A stretch of DNA of 64,000 bases, taken from contig NZ_JASAUZ010000006.1 in assembly GCF_030162935.1 (NCBI RefSeq), positions 21,001 through 85,000 on the forward strand. The letters run 5' to 3'. This document shows, in pieces, positions 1 through 9,522 of this stretch (the stretch's first letter is position 1; each line of letters opens with the position of its first letter). The notes beneath the pieces were generated by a model. The model worked only from the letters and a program-made list of their open reading frames with translations. It made no database searches and was not told where the DNA came from. Position numbers and translations under genes: made by a program. The stretch is from Comamonas halotolerans. Its GTDB lineage: Bacteria > Pseudomonadota > Gammaproteobacteria > Burkholderiales > Burkholderiaceae_C.

Positions 1-4
1 CATG

Positions 5-27
5 AAAAAGCCACCTCAAGGGTGGCT
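5..27 (-). terminator. Rho-independent terminator of the DEAD-box helicase gene
   Basis: Read on the minus strand, a 7-bp perfect stem (AGCCACC / GGTGGCT) with a 5-nt loop is followed directly by a T run. It lies about 20 bp past the helicase stop codon. Confidence 0.8.
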
Positions 28-46
28 ATGGAGGCAGAGAATACGT

Positions 47-1321
47 CTAAAGAAGCTTGCCTTGCGCCGCCGCAGCTGCACGTAACTTGTCCTTTTTGCT
101 CATGCGCTTGCCTTTGATACCGCCATTGTTGCCATCTTCATGCGGTTGGCGTTCAGGGGCCTTTTCTGTGACCGGGTAGGCTGCCAAGGTCTCCAGGGGC
201 AGGTCCAGCTGGTTGCGTTTGGCAATCAGTCTCCAGTGCGCTTGCGTATCGGGTGTGACAAAGCTGATGGCTGTGCCACTCAAACCTGCGCGTCCAGTGC
301 GGCCCACGCGGTGGGTGTAATCGTCAGGGGAACGAGGCAGGTCGTAGTTGATGACCACTGGCAATGCTTCGATATGAATACCGCGTGATGCCAGATCGGT
401 AGTCACTACCACTTGCCACTGATTAGCCTTGAATTCTCGCAACACGGTCTCGCGTGCACCTTGGCTGAGTTCGCCATGGAAAGCCGTCGCATAAATCCCT
501 TTGGCATACAACTTGTTGGCAACATGTTCGGCGCTGTAGCGGCTGGCGACAAATACGAGAACGCGCTGACCGGGATGTTGGAGAATCAGCTCGCGCAACA
601 GGGCGCTGCGACGTGCTGCATCGATATGGATGGCACGCTGAGCAATTGTGGCATCTTGGTGGTGCGTGTTCTCAACTTCTACATTGTGGTGAGGTTCGCG
701 CAACAGCTCAGCGGCAAGGTTTTGCACAGCAGGGTTGAATGTGGCTGAGAGAAGCAGGGTTTGGCGTGCTGTCTTGCTCGGGAGCAGCGCCAACACTTGC
801 TCCAGTTCCTGCGCAAACCCCAGGTCCATCAGGCGGTCAGCCTCGTCCATCACCAGCGTTTGGATGGTGTGCAGCTTGAGCTGGCTGTGTGCCACCACAT
901 CCAGCAAGCGTCCTGGAGTTGCAATCACCATGTCTACACCGCCACGCAGCGCCATCAGCTGAGGGTTGATGGAAACACCGCCCGTCAACACCGCCACTTT
1001 GGGCCGCTGTCCCAAGGCTTCTCCCAGATGGTAGATCAGCTCGGCCACCTGGGCGGCCAGCTCACGCGTTGGCACCAAGATCAGGGCCTTGGTGCTGCGA
1101 GGCCCCTGCCGATGGCTGGCATCACTAAGCAGCCAGCGTTGCAACAATGGAAGTATGTAGGCCGCTGTTTTGCCTGAGCCAGTTGGAGCGCAAGCGCGCA
1201 AATCTTGACCATCCAAAATCGCAGGAATTGCTTGCACCTGCACGGCAGTGGGTGCAATCAAGCCTTGAGAGGCGGCAGCGTGGGCCAGCGATGGGGCAAG
1301 GCCAAGAGCAGAAAAGGGCAT
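47..1321 (-). CDS. rhlE: DEAD-box ATP-dependent RNA helicase, RhlE type
   Basis: This 424-residue protein should unwind structured RNA or remodel RNA-protein complexes in the cytoplasm, for example in ribosome assembly or RNA turnover. Visible helicase motifs, in order: a Q motif near residues 25-30, the Walker A motif APTGSGKT (45-52), PTRELA, TPGRLLD, DEAD (159-162), SAT (192-194), then in the second RecA-like domain TTDLASRG and HRVGRTGRAG. The tail after about residue 390 is Lys/Arg-rich, as in the RhlE/DbpA/SrmB class. The gene stands alone with its own terminator and is divergent from the SH3b gene. The family is certain. The RhlE subfamily is inferred from length and the short basic tail. 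Confidence 0.85.
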   Translation of the reverse strand: MPFSALGLAPSLAHAAASQGLIAPTAVQVQAIPAILDGQDLRACAPTGSGKTAAYILPLLQRWLLSDASHRQGPRSTKALILVPTRELAAQVAELIYHLGEALGQRPKVAVLTGGVSINPQLMALRGGVDMVIATPGRLLDVVAHSQLKLHTIQTLVMDEADRLMDLGFAQELEQVLALLPSKTARQTLLLSATFNPAVQNLAAELLREPHHNVEVENTHHQDATIAQRAIHIDAARRSALLRELILQHPGQRVLVFVASRYSAEHVANKLYAKGIYATAFHGELSQGARETVLREFKANQWQVVVTTDLASRGIHIEALPVVINYDLPRSPDDYTHRVGRTGRAGLSGTAISFVTPDTQAHWRLIAKRNQLDLPLETLAAYPVTEKAPERQPHEDGNNGGIKGKRMSKKDKLRAAAAAQGKLL

Positions 1322-1484
1322 GGACAGAAAAACGCCTGAAAAGCAAAGACTGTAATTGTCTGCTTTGTAGCGCAGCTGTGTGCGGCAAGGACTTTAGATC
1401 GTAAACACGTTCTTATGCATTGCTGGGGGAACCTTCATTACCTATGGCGCTCCGACTACAGATGGTCAGCCGCGTTCTGCGCTA

Positions 1485-1538
1485 ATGCAGCAGTGGTGGG
1501 CCTACAACTGGTGGCAGAAAAACGATAGAAATGGATGA
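1485..1538 (+). other. Trp-rich 17-codon upstream ORF abutting the SH3b gene
   Basis: An ATG at 1485 opens 17 codons with four Trp residues in the first ten positions (MQQWWAYNWW). Its TGA stop (1536-1538) sits directly against the ATG of the SH3b gene (1539), in the same frame. The frame is open further upstream but shows no good start or Shine-Dalgarno sequence. It could be a leader peptide, a degraded gene end or chance. Confidence 0.2.
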
Positions 1539-1985
1539 ATGGGAATGAATGTTTTTTTGAAAACAGTGGCAGCGTTGGGCATTGCTTTTTCGGTGGCACA
1601 TGCACATGCAGAATTCGTGAGTATTTCTGGCAACAAGGTGAATATCAGAGCGTCGGCTTCGACAAAGTCTGACATCACCTGGGAGCTGACAGATGGCTAC
1701 CCCATGCAGGTCATGCAAAAACGTGGCAACTGGCTCAAGGTCAAAGACTTTGAAGGTGAGCTGGGGTGGGTGTATCGTCCGCTGACAGGCAAAAAGGCAC
1801 ACCATATCGTGAAGTCCGAGACCGCCAATATGCGAAGCGGCCCGGGCACCCAGAACAGGAAAGTGGGCCGCTTGCAGAAATACGATCTGGTTCAGACCCT
1901 GGAAAAGAAAAACGGGTGGGTCAAAGGCAGGGCCAGCGATGGCAAGACGGGATGGATTTCCAAAAAACTGCTGTGGGGATGGTGA
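1539..1985 (+). CDS. Exported protein with two bacterial SH3 (SH3b) domains
   Basis: This 148-residue protein has a signal peptide (hydrophobic core near residues 5-18, likely cleavage after AHA at about 24). Two SH3b repeats follow, roughly 26-82 and 88-146. Each contains the hallmark N-x-R-x-x-x pattern (VNIRASAST and ANMRSGPGT) and a GWV or GWI turn. SH3b domains in periplasmic proteins usually bind peptidoglycan or peptides. No catalytic domain is present, so an adaptor or binding role is inferred. A second ATG two codons on (1545) is possible. A bidirectional terminator separates it from the convergent formaldehyde dehydrogenase gene. Confidence 0.8.
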   Translation: MGMNVFLKTVAALGIAFSVAHAHAEFVSISGNKVNIRASASTKSDITWELTDGYPMQVMQKRGNWLKVKDFEGELGWVYRPLTGKKAHHIVKSETANMRSGPGTQNRKVGRLQKYDLVQTLEKKNGWVKGRASDGKTGWISKKLLWGW

Positions 1986-2019
1986 TTACAGGCATCATAT
2001 TGCTGATGCAGCATGCATG

Positions 2020-2048
2020 AAAAAAGCGCTCCTTTGGAGCGCTTTTTT
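2020..2048. terminator. Bidirectional terminator between convergent genes
   Basis: A 13-bp near-perfect stem of A/GCGCTCC and GGAGCGC/T with a TTT loop has an A run on one side and a T run on the other. It can therefore end both the SH3b transcript (plus) and the formaldehyde dehydrogenase transcript (minus). Confidence 0.85.
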
Positions 2049-2065
2049 GTGCCTGACGCAAGGTC

Positions 2066-3187
<1,122 letters not shown>

Positions 3188-3422
3188 CTAGTGAGAGAGG
3201 TAAACGGGCAGTTCCAGCATCGCTGCGGACGTACCCGGCGGAAAGTATGAATGTAGGCGATAGCATCGCAGCGTGAGCGGCCGTGGCCGAGGATGCATGG
3301 GCTTTGGCCGAATGTGAGGAATTTTAAAGAATCGGTCACTCATCAATCAGTCAAACAGAGCGAACCCTGCCAAACATCGTGCTTTTGCGGTGCCAGCAAA
3401 TCAGGGCATTTTCCCCCGGCAG

Positions 3423-4247
3423 TTAATCATCTTCATTTGGAATCAGCGGTCCCCACACAGATGTATGCGCACCGGGTGGCGCTGCTTGGTCGTAAGCGGG
3501 CTTTACATCAATGGGGGCCTGACCACTTTCGCAGGACGTAAAGCCCCACTGACTGGGCCGGAACCGCGCCAGGGCTCCGTCGGGTTCGCCCACTACAAAT
3601 TCGGACACTATGTCGTAGTCAATCAGCGGTGCGTGGTAATGGGCAATATCTCCAGCGCGGCATTCCAGGTAAGGACGTTTGGGGTCAACGACCCAGGCAC
3701 CGTAGGGCTCATTCACGGTGCGGTCGAAGTGGTATACCGGGCCAATGCGTTGATCGCGGGCCAGCTCCAGTGTTCCGTGCGTATCGATCGCATTCACCCA
3801 TGCTCCCGCAATCTCCACAGGCTCAGGAAATCGGGCTGCATCCAGCCTGCGCAAGCCCAGCGGACGCTGGCGCTCTCCATTGTCATGAGCCTCATAACGA
3901 TTGATGAGCGTGCCTTTGGGAAACAGCATCTCGCCGTATTGAAAGTCCTGGGGCAATACAAAGCGCTGGCGGCTTTCCCGGTAGTGGGCCTGCAGTCTGA
4001 TCCGTTCATCCGTTTTCTGGAATTGGTATGTCAGCACCAAACCCCAGATATCTCCAGCCACAGCCAGGGCAGTCAGCAGTATCACCAGCCAGGTCCAAAA
4101 ACGTGGCCGTTGTACGGAAGGCGTATGCCGATAACTCAGCCACCACCAAAGCCCACGCAGCAGCAGTAGCAAACTGAGCCCTGCAGCCAGAAATGGCGCC
4201 AACAGCAGCAGCAACATCGGAAGCGTAAAGAGCGGGCCAGGAATCAT
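3423..4247 (-). CDS. Membrane-anchored protein of unknown function
   Basis: From the ATG at 4247 the protein is about 274 residues; a TTG 14 codons upstream (4289) is an alternative start. The N-terminus holds two hydrophobic segments: a very Leu-rich one near residues 5-32 and a second near 50-70. A mostly soluble domain of about 200 residues follows, probably on the periplasmic side. The soluble part has several Trp, Pro and charged residues but no motif I recognise. The long Leu stretch and two segments suggest a bitopic hairpin anchor. It is single-copy between frmA and the divergent GlxA-like regulator, and no function can be assigned. Confidence 0.65.
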   Translation of the reverse strand: MIPGPLFTLPMLLLLLAPFLAAGLSLLLLLRGLWWWLSYRHTPSVQRPRFWTWLVILLTALAVAGDIWGLVLTYQFQKTDERIRLQAHYRESRQRFVLPQDFQYGEMLFPKGTLINRYEAHDNGERQRPLGLRRLDAARFPEPVEIAGAWVNAIDTHGTLELARDQRIGPVYHFDRTVNEPYGAWVVDPKRPYLECRAGDIAHYHAPLIDYDIVSEFVVGEPDGALARFRPSQWGFTSCESGQAPIDVKPAYDQAAPPGAHTSVWGPLIPNEDD

Positions 4248-4413
4248 GGTGAACGGTGCGCATCGTGCGCCAAGCTGCAAGGGCTTCAACTTTAGCCCGG
4301 GAGTGCGCTGCGAGAAGGCTGCGTGTGCGTATAGTCGGCTTCACGCGCTATAAAGATGTATCTAAATGCTGTTGGGTTGGTTGGCGCAGGCCCTGGCAGC
4401 CGGGATTTTTGTC

Positions 4414-5409
4414 ATGAAACACCACCACCCAGGCGCGCACCGCGTGGATGTGATTGTTTACCCTGGATTCAAGGCTCTGGAGGCCGTGGGGCCCATGTCG
4501 GTCTTTGATTACGCCAATGTGCATCTGCGGCAAAAAGGACTGCCTGATGGTTATGCATTGCGTGTTGTGGCGGCGGAAAAAGGTCTGGTGCGCTCGGACA
4601 CATTGATGGCTCTGGAGGCCACACACACATTGGCGGATGTGGAGCAGTTCCCAGGTTGCACTGCGTTGCTGGTCGGGGCAAGGCACATTGCCACTGTGTT
4701 GCAAGCCAGCACGCCTTTGGTGGCCTGGCTGCAGCGCGTGGCGCCGCAGGTGGCGCGCATGGTGACGCTGTGCAGCGGGAGCTTCTTCCTTGCTGAAGCA
4801 GGTTTGCTTGATGGCCGCCGTGCCGCAACACATTGGAGTGTGGCGCAGGAGTTGCAAAGAAGGCACCCCAAAGTCAAGGTGGATGCCGATGCCATCTATG
4901 TACGAGACGTGCATTACTGGACATCGGCAGGTGTGACTGCAGGTATTGACTTGGCGCTGGCCGTGGTTGAGCAGGACTTCGGTCATGCGCTGGCGCTGGA
5001 GGTGGCGCGCGATTTGGTCATGTACCTCAAGCGCCCAGGGGGCCAGTCACAATTCAGTGTCCAGTTAGCCAGTCAGTCGGTGCAGCACAGCGGCGTGCGG
5101 CTGGTGCAGCAATGGGTACTGGCCAATCTGGAGCAACCCATGCCGCAAGCATTGCTGGCTGAAAAAGCAGCGATGAGTGAGCGCCACTTTCGCAGAATTT
5201 TTCAGCAGGAGATTGGCTTGACGCCCAGCGCATTCGTTGAAAACGCACGCCTGGAAGGTGCCAAGCAGCTGCTGGAGACGCGCGGAGATCTGCCCTTGAA
5301 AACGGTGGCCGCGCGTGTGGGGATGGGTTCTGAGCAGGCGTTGCGTCACCTGTTTCAAAAGCGGCTGGGCATCACCCCGGTGGCCTATCGAGAGCACTTT
5401 GGCGATTAG
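4414..5409 (+). CDS. GlxA-family AraC-type transcriptional regulator (DJ-1/PfpI plus HTH)
   Basis: This transcription factor has an N-terminal DJ-1/PfpI-like sensor domain, beginning with VDVIVYPGFKALEAVGP and containing a Cys-Ser-Gly (TLCSGSFFLA) in the nucleophile-elbow position. A C-terminal AraC/XylS double helix-turn-helix follows, with the family signature near MGSEQALRHLFQKRLGITP. The start at 4414 is preferred over an upstream ATG (4366) because a GGGA box sits 8 nt before it and the upstream 16 residues do not look conserved. The ligand is unknown; relatives control amino-acid derivative or quaternary ammonium catabolism. Its stop overlaps the stop of the convergent XRE gene. Confidence 0.85.
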   Translation: MKHHHPGAHRVDVIVYPGFKALEAVGPMSVFDYANVHLRQKGLPDGYALRVVAAEKGLVRSDTLMALEATHTLADVEQFPGCTALLVGARHIATVLQASTPLVAWLQRVAPQVARMVTLCSGSFFLAEAGLLDGRRAATHWSVAQELQRRHPKVKVDADAIYVRDVHYWTSAGVTAGIDLALAVVEQDFGHALALEVARDLVMYLKRPGGQSQFSVQLASQSVQHSGVRLVQQWVLANLEQPMPQALLAEKAAMSERHFRRIFQQEIGLTPSAFVENARLEGAKQLLETRGDLPLKTVAARVGMGSEQALRHLFQKRLGITPVAYREHFGD

Positions 5410-5816
5410 GAGGCAACGGAGAGTTCCGGCACATTCCATTGCGCCAGCAAATCAGCGAACTCTTCAGCGGCGGACTTCGCATGTCCTGAAACGGGGAGCT
5501 GGTCAGCTTCGGGAAATAGGGCTGCAGCAGGACGGGAAGTTCCCACCAGTTGCAGCAGATCCAGTTCGGGGTTGACCAGCCACAAACACATCACATAGGT
5601 GGCTGTGGCAATGGCTGGATCTCCGCGTTCGATGCGTGCCATGGTGGGCTGGGAAATACCCAGCTTCTCGGCCCATTGGGCCTGGGTTTCTCCGCGCTGT
5701 TTGCGAGTAGTGACGATGTGCTGGGCAAGCTGTTCAATCTGCTGCAGGATGAACGGTGGAAATTGTGCCGGGCTGATGTTCTGACGGGGCATGGCACGCA
5801 TGGTAGTGCCGTTCAT
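5406..5816 (-). CDS. XRE-family helix-turn-helix protein, HipB-like
   Basis: This 136-residue protein has a Cro/C1-type helix-turn-helix at about residues 35-75 (QRGETQAQWAEKLGISQ then PTMARIERGD). The C-terminal 60 residues are Ala/Leu/Glu-rich. It resembles HipB-type antitoxins, but no toxin gene (HipA kinase or RelE type) is adjacent on either side, so it may be an orphan regulator. The start at 5816 is the first ATG; two later ATGs (codons 6 and 9) are possible. It is convergent with, and overlaps by 4 bp, the GlxA-like regulator gene. Confidence 0.75.
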   Translation of the reverse strand: MNGTTMRAMPRQNISPAQFPPFILQQIEQLAQHIVTTRKQRGETQAQWAEKLGISQPTMARIERGDPAIATATYVMCLWLVNPELDLLQLVGTSRPAAALFPEADQLPVSGHAKSAAEEFADLLAQWNVPELSVAS

Positions 5817-5847
5817 CCACCATTTTTTGTAACTCTATAAATATTTC

Positions 5848-7419
5848 CTACAGTAGCCATTCAATCGGCAATTTGCCAAGCAGCCACAATGTCCAGCGCT
5901 GGTACCACGTAGTCTGCGGCTCTTGGTCGTACACAGGGGGAGGATCACCGATACCGCTGTGCCAGCGTAGCTTCCCTTGAGGACTGAGTGTGACGCGATA
6001 GGCTGAGCTGGGAATGTAGCGGTCAAAGCTGTGACTGATTTGCTGGGCCAATGCCGGGCTTTCGATCATCAGGCCCATTTCGGTATTCAGATGCACAGAG
6101 CGAGGGTCAAAATTGAAGGAGCCAACGAAAGCTCGTTTGCCATCCACTGCAAATGTTTTGGCATGCAGGCTGCTGCCAGAGCTACCCAGGGCCTTCAGTT
6201 GCAGGCGCAGCTTTTCATCCGCATAGTCTGGTGCCTGACCTCGCATCTCGTACAGCTCCACCCCTTGCTCGAGCAGCGGTTTGCGGTATTTGGCATAGCC
6301 TGAGTGCACGATGGCCACGTCGGTGGCTTCTAGCGCATTGGTCAGAATGCGTACGCGCAAGCCTTGGGCACGCATATGTGCAAAGGCATCAACGCCCGCT
6401 TGGGTTGGAACAAAATAGGGAGAAACCAGATCCAGCGAGGTGTGAGGCGTACCGATGGCACGTAGCAATTGCGCGCCAATCTGCTGCGTTTTTTGGCTTG
6501 CTCCCTGGATTTTCTCTGGTGGGTCACTCACCAGCGTGGCGCTGGCCCATTCCATGGGGAGCTGGGCGCGCAGCAAGTTTTGTACAAAAAAGGTCGATTG
6601 CAATGCCTTTTGGTAATCCTGCGAAGCAGGCGCTTGCATCAGTGCAAGGCCGCTATTGCGCAAATTGTCCAGAGGCAGCGGTTCTGCGTGTACGACTTGG
6701 TCGACGGGATAGGCGGCTACATTGTTCCAGTAGCGGTCAAAGTCTTGCTCAATATCTTGAACGACGGGTCCGATGACCAGTACATCCAGGTCGGCAAACA
6801 GTACGCCATCGGTTGCCCCGAAGTATTCGTTGCCAACATTGCGCCCCCCCACAATGCTGGATTGCCCGTCAGCCGAAAACGACTTGTTGTGCATGCGCCG
6901 ATTGGTACGGCTGAACTCGGTGATGTAACCCAGAGATTTGAGCCAGCCACGCTGCACAAAGGGGTTGAACAAGCGCACTTGCACATTGGGGTGGCTGTGC
7001 AGCGAGCGCAGTTCCTGATCCAGCCCTGCTGTGCCACCATCGTCCAGCAGCAAGCGAACGCGCACCCCGCGATCGGCAGCCATGAGCAACTCGTGCAGTA
7101 GCAGCAAGCCGGTCTTGTCGTTGCGCCAGATGTAGTACTGGACATCCAGCGTATGCTCCGCTTCGCGAGCAAGCAAGCCGCGAGCCGCAAATGCTTCGCG
7201 AGGGTCATTGAGCGGGTAGATGCCAGAGTGTGCGGCATCGGCCTGAGCCTGACGGCTCAAATGCGTATAGGCCTGGCCCAGTTTGGTTTGGGCTGAAACT
7301 TCCGGCGCAATTGCCTTGCTCGCGCTGTCGTCGTGCACCACAGTCGGTAAGCTGCAAGCACTCAGGAGACTGAGTGCCATGACCACACCCCCCAAGCAGC
7401 GCAAAGAACGTTCATACAT
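5848..7419 (-). CDS. Phospholipase D-family lipoprotein (cardiolipin synthase-like)
   Basis: The protein has two complete HKD motifs, HNKSFSAD (H177, K179, D184) and HAKTFAVD (H419, K421, D426). It is therefore a two-domain phospholipase D-superfamily enzyme that cleaves or transfers phosphatidyl groups. The layout resembles ClsC-type cardiolipin synthases. From the ATG at 7419 the product is 523 residues and opens with a lipoprotein signal (MALSLLSACS), so it should be anchored in the envelope. An ATG 25 codons upstream (7494) would bury the signal and is less likely. Substrate is not decided by sequence. Confidence 0.8.
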   Translation of the reverse strand: MYERSLRCLGGVVMALSLLSACSLPTVVHDDSASKAIAPEVSAQTKLGQAYTHLSRQAQADAAHSGIYPLNDPREAFAARGLLAREAEHTLDVQYYIWRNDKTGLLLLHELLMAADRGVRVRLLLDDGGTAGLDQELRSLHSHPNVQVRLFNPFVQRGWLKSLGYITEFSRTNRRMHNKSFSADGQSSIVGGRNVGNEYFGATDGVLFADLDVLVIGPVVQDIEQDFDRYWNNVAAYPVDQVVHAEPLPLDNLRNSGLALMQAPASQDYQKALQSTFFVQNLLRAQLPMEWASATLVSDPPEKIQGASQKTQQIGAQLLRAIGTPHTSLDLVSPYFVPTQAGVDAFAHMRAQGLRVRILTNALEATDVAIVHSGYAKYRKPLLEQGVELYEMRGQAPDYADEKLRLQLKALGSSGSSLHAKTFAVDGKRAFVGSFNFDPRSVHLNTEMGLMIESPALAQQISHSFDRYIPSSAYRVTLSPQGKLRWHSGIGDPPPVYDQEPQTTWYQRWTLWLLGKLPIEWLL

Positions 7420-7570
7420 ATAAAAGTAGTAGGAATATCGCTGCTGATACAAGCAGTTGACAAAGCTTACCTCACTCGATGAAGCGCTTTGCATATGTTA
7501 CTGGACTGCAGCGCGAATCCTTGTACCTTGCAGGTGCGCACGCTCTGGCAGTCCAGCAATGGAGGGCAAT

Positions 7571-9430
7571 TTAGTCACCCATCACCACACCCTCACGTCG
7601 AGGGTCTGCACCGCCAAACCAGAAGACTTTGCCATGGGCTTCTCCTCTGGTAATGGCCTGCAGGCCGCTGGTGAGATCTTGCTCCTTGACCTCCGCGCCA
7701 CGCGCTTGCAGTGCCTGTATGGTTGCCGCAGGAAAACGCTTGGCTTCCAGCAGTGTAGGTCCGTTCAGACTGCTGAAGTTGGGCAGATTGATAGCTTGCT
7801 GCGGCGTCAGACCCCAGCCCAGCACGCCTTGCAGCGTCTTTGCGGTGTAGTGGATGATTTGCGCCCCGCCTGGACTGCCTGCGCTCATGATGACCTTGCC
7901 TGTGGCTTTGTCAAAAACCAGCGTCGGAGCCATGGAGGAGCGAGGGCGCTTACCGGGTTCAACCCGGTTGGCAACCGGCTGCCCATCAGCGGCTTTGGGT
8001 GCCATGCTGAAGTCGGTCAGCTCATTGTTGAGCAAAAAGCCCTTGACCATTTGGCGGCTGCCGAACTGGTCCTCAATGGTGGTGGTCATGGCCAAGGCAT
8101 TGCCAAAACTATCCACGATGCTGATATGACTGGTGCCGTATTCGATCTGCTCCGGCATGGGACCGTGGCTGACCTTGAATCTGGCTGGATTGCCAGGCTG
8201 GGCCACTTTCAGGCTTTGCTGACCAATCAGGGCCGCACGTTCTTTCAAATAGCGGTTGTCCAGCAAATTCAGCCAGTCGCCGCCTGGTGCTTGAACAAAG
8301 TCAGGGTCTGCCACATACAAGGCACGGTCTGCAAACGCCAGGCGTGCGGCTTCGGTGTAGAAATGCAGCCAGTCGGCAGTGGGCAGTCCATCTGCGCCCA
8401 GTGGCATGGAGGCTGCAGAGGTATTGCCCAAAATGCCCAGAATTTGACCGATGGCGATGGCGCCTGAACTGGGCGGCGGGAAGCCGCAGACTTTGTAGCC
8501 TCTTGCCGCTATACCTTGTGCCGAGGCAGGCAGGTTCCAGTCAAAGCACAGTGCGCTGCGCTTCTTGGCCTGGTACTTGGCAAGGTCTTCGACAGCCAGT
8601 ACGCCCGGGTTACCGGGGTGGCTGCGCACCTTGTTAACAATGGCCTGCGCAATCTCTCCTTCGTGCAGTGCCTTGCTGCCATTTTTAGCAATGGCGCGCA
8701 GCACTTTGGCGTACTCCGGGTTTTTCAATACGGTACCCACAGGCAGTGGCTTGCCATCAGCACCATAGAAGTAGGCACGCGCGATGGGGTCGTTGGGCAG
8801 AAACTTTTCAGTTGCCAAAAGTGTGTGCAGCCGGGGACTCACTTTGAAGCCCTGCTCGGCCAAGCGAATGGCCGGTTCAAATAGAGAGGCCCAAGCCAGC
8901 TTGCCGTGCTCTTTGTGCGCCATCTCCAGCATGCGCACTGCTCCCGGTGTGCCGACGGAGCGACCGCCCACTACGGCATCGTGAAATGCCATAGGTTTGC
9001 CATTGGCTTGCAAGAAGAGATTTTCATTGGCGGCAGCGGGCGCAGTTTCGCGCCCATCGTAGGCCTCAATCTGGGTGCCTGCAGCATGCAGCAAAAAAGC
9101 GCCACCGCCAATGCCGCTCGATTGCGGCTCCACGAGTCCCAAAACCATTTGCACGGCGATGGCTGCATCCAGCGCAGTGCCGCCAGCTTTCAGGACCTGG
9201 TAGCCCGCATCTGTGGCCAATGGGTTGGCTGCGGCCACAGCAAACTTTTCGGTGGCCCAACCTGGTTTTTCGCTCCAGCCTGAACTGCCTTCTGGCTGAT
9301 CTGGAATTTGATAGCTCAGTTGTTGCTTGGGCGCTTCGGGGTGGGTGCCGCATGCTGCCAGCAGGGCAGCAGAAACGACAACGCCCAGCGCAGTGGCTGG
9401 GCGTAGCAGGCGGTGGTCTTGGTCACGCAT
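7571..9430 (-). CDS. ggt: Gamma-glutamyltranspeptidase / glutathione hydrolase, predicted lipoprotein
   Basis: This N-terminal nucleophile hydrolase cleaves the gamma-glutamyl bond of glutathione and gamma-glutamyl peptides. The 619-residue proenzyme self-processes before the catalytic Thr, here T433 in YGTSHISIVD. This gives a large chain (about 400 residues) and a small chain (about 190). The small chain carries the expected AGSPGG segment. The start at 9430 has an AGGAG box 9 nt upstream; a longer ATG (9502) lacks support. The N-terminus has a lipobox (LLAAC, Cys27), so the enzyme is probably tethered in the periplasm instead of being freely soluble as in E. coli. It lies 92 bp downstream of gltS on the same strand. 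Confidence 0.93.
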   Translation of the reverse strand: MRDQDHRLLRPATALGVVVSAALLAACGTHPEAPKQQLSYQIPDQPEGSSGWSEKPGWATEKFAVAAANPLATDAGYQVLKAGGTALDAAIAVQMVLGLVEPQSSGIGGGAFLLHAAGTQIEAYDGRETAPAAANENLFLQANGKPMAFHDAVVGGRSVGTPGAVRMLEMAHKEHGKLAWASLFEPAIRLAEQGFKVSPRLHTLLATEKFLPNDPIARAYFYGADGKPLPVGTVLKNPEYAKVLRAIAKNGSKALHEGEIAQAIVNKVRSHPGNPGVLAVEDLAKYQAKKRSALCFDWNLPASAQGIAARGYKVCGFPPPSSGAIAIGQILGILGNTSAASMPLGADGLPTADWLHFYTEAARLAFADRALYVADPDFVQAPGGDWLNLLDNRYLKERAALIGQQSLKVAQPGNPARFKVSHGPMPEQIEYGTSHISIVDSFGNALAMTTTIEDQFGSRQMVKGFLLNNELTDFSMAPKAADGQPVANRVEPGKRPRSSMAPTLVFDKATGKVIMSAGSPGGAQIIHYTAKTLQGVLGWGLTPQQAINLPNFSSLNGPTLLEAKRFPAATIQALQARGAEVKEQDLTSGLQAITRGEAHGKVFWFGGADPRREGVVMGD

Positions 9431-9522
9431 GGGGCAGTCTCCTCGTTGAGTGAATGCCTCCAGTGTGCAGTAGAAACACCGTTCATGGTGTAGGTGCATC
9501 ACGCACCTACTGGCCTATTGGA

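Noticed and set aside
5406..7494. XRE plus PLD genes as a toxin-antitoxin or defence pair
   Set aside because: The PLD protein has a lipoprotein signal and two HKD motifs typical of phospholipid enzymes, not of a nuclease toxin.
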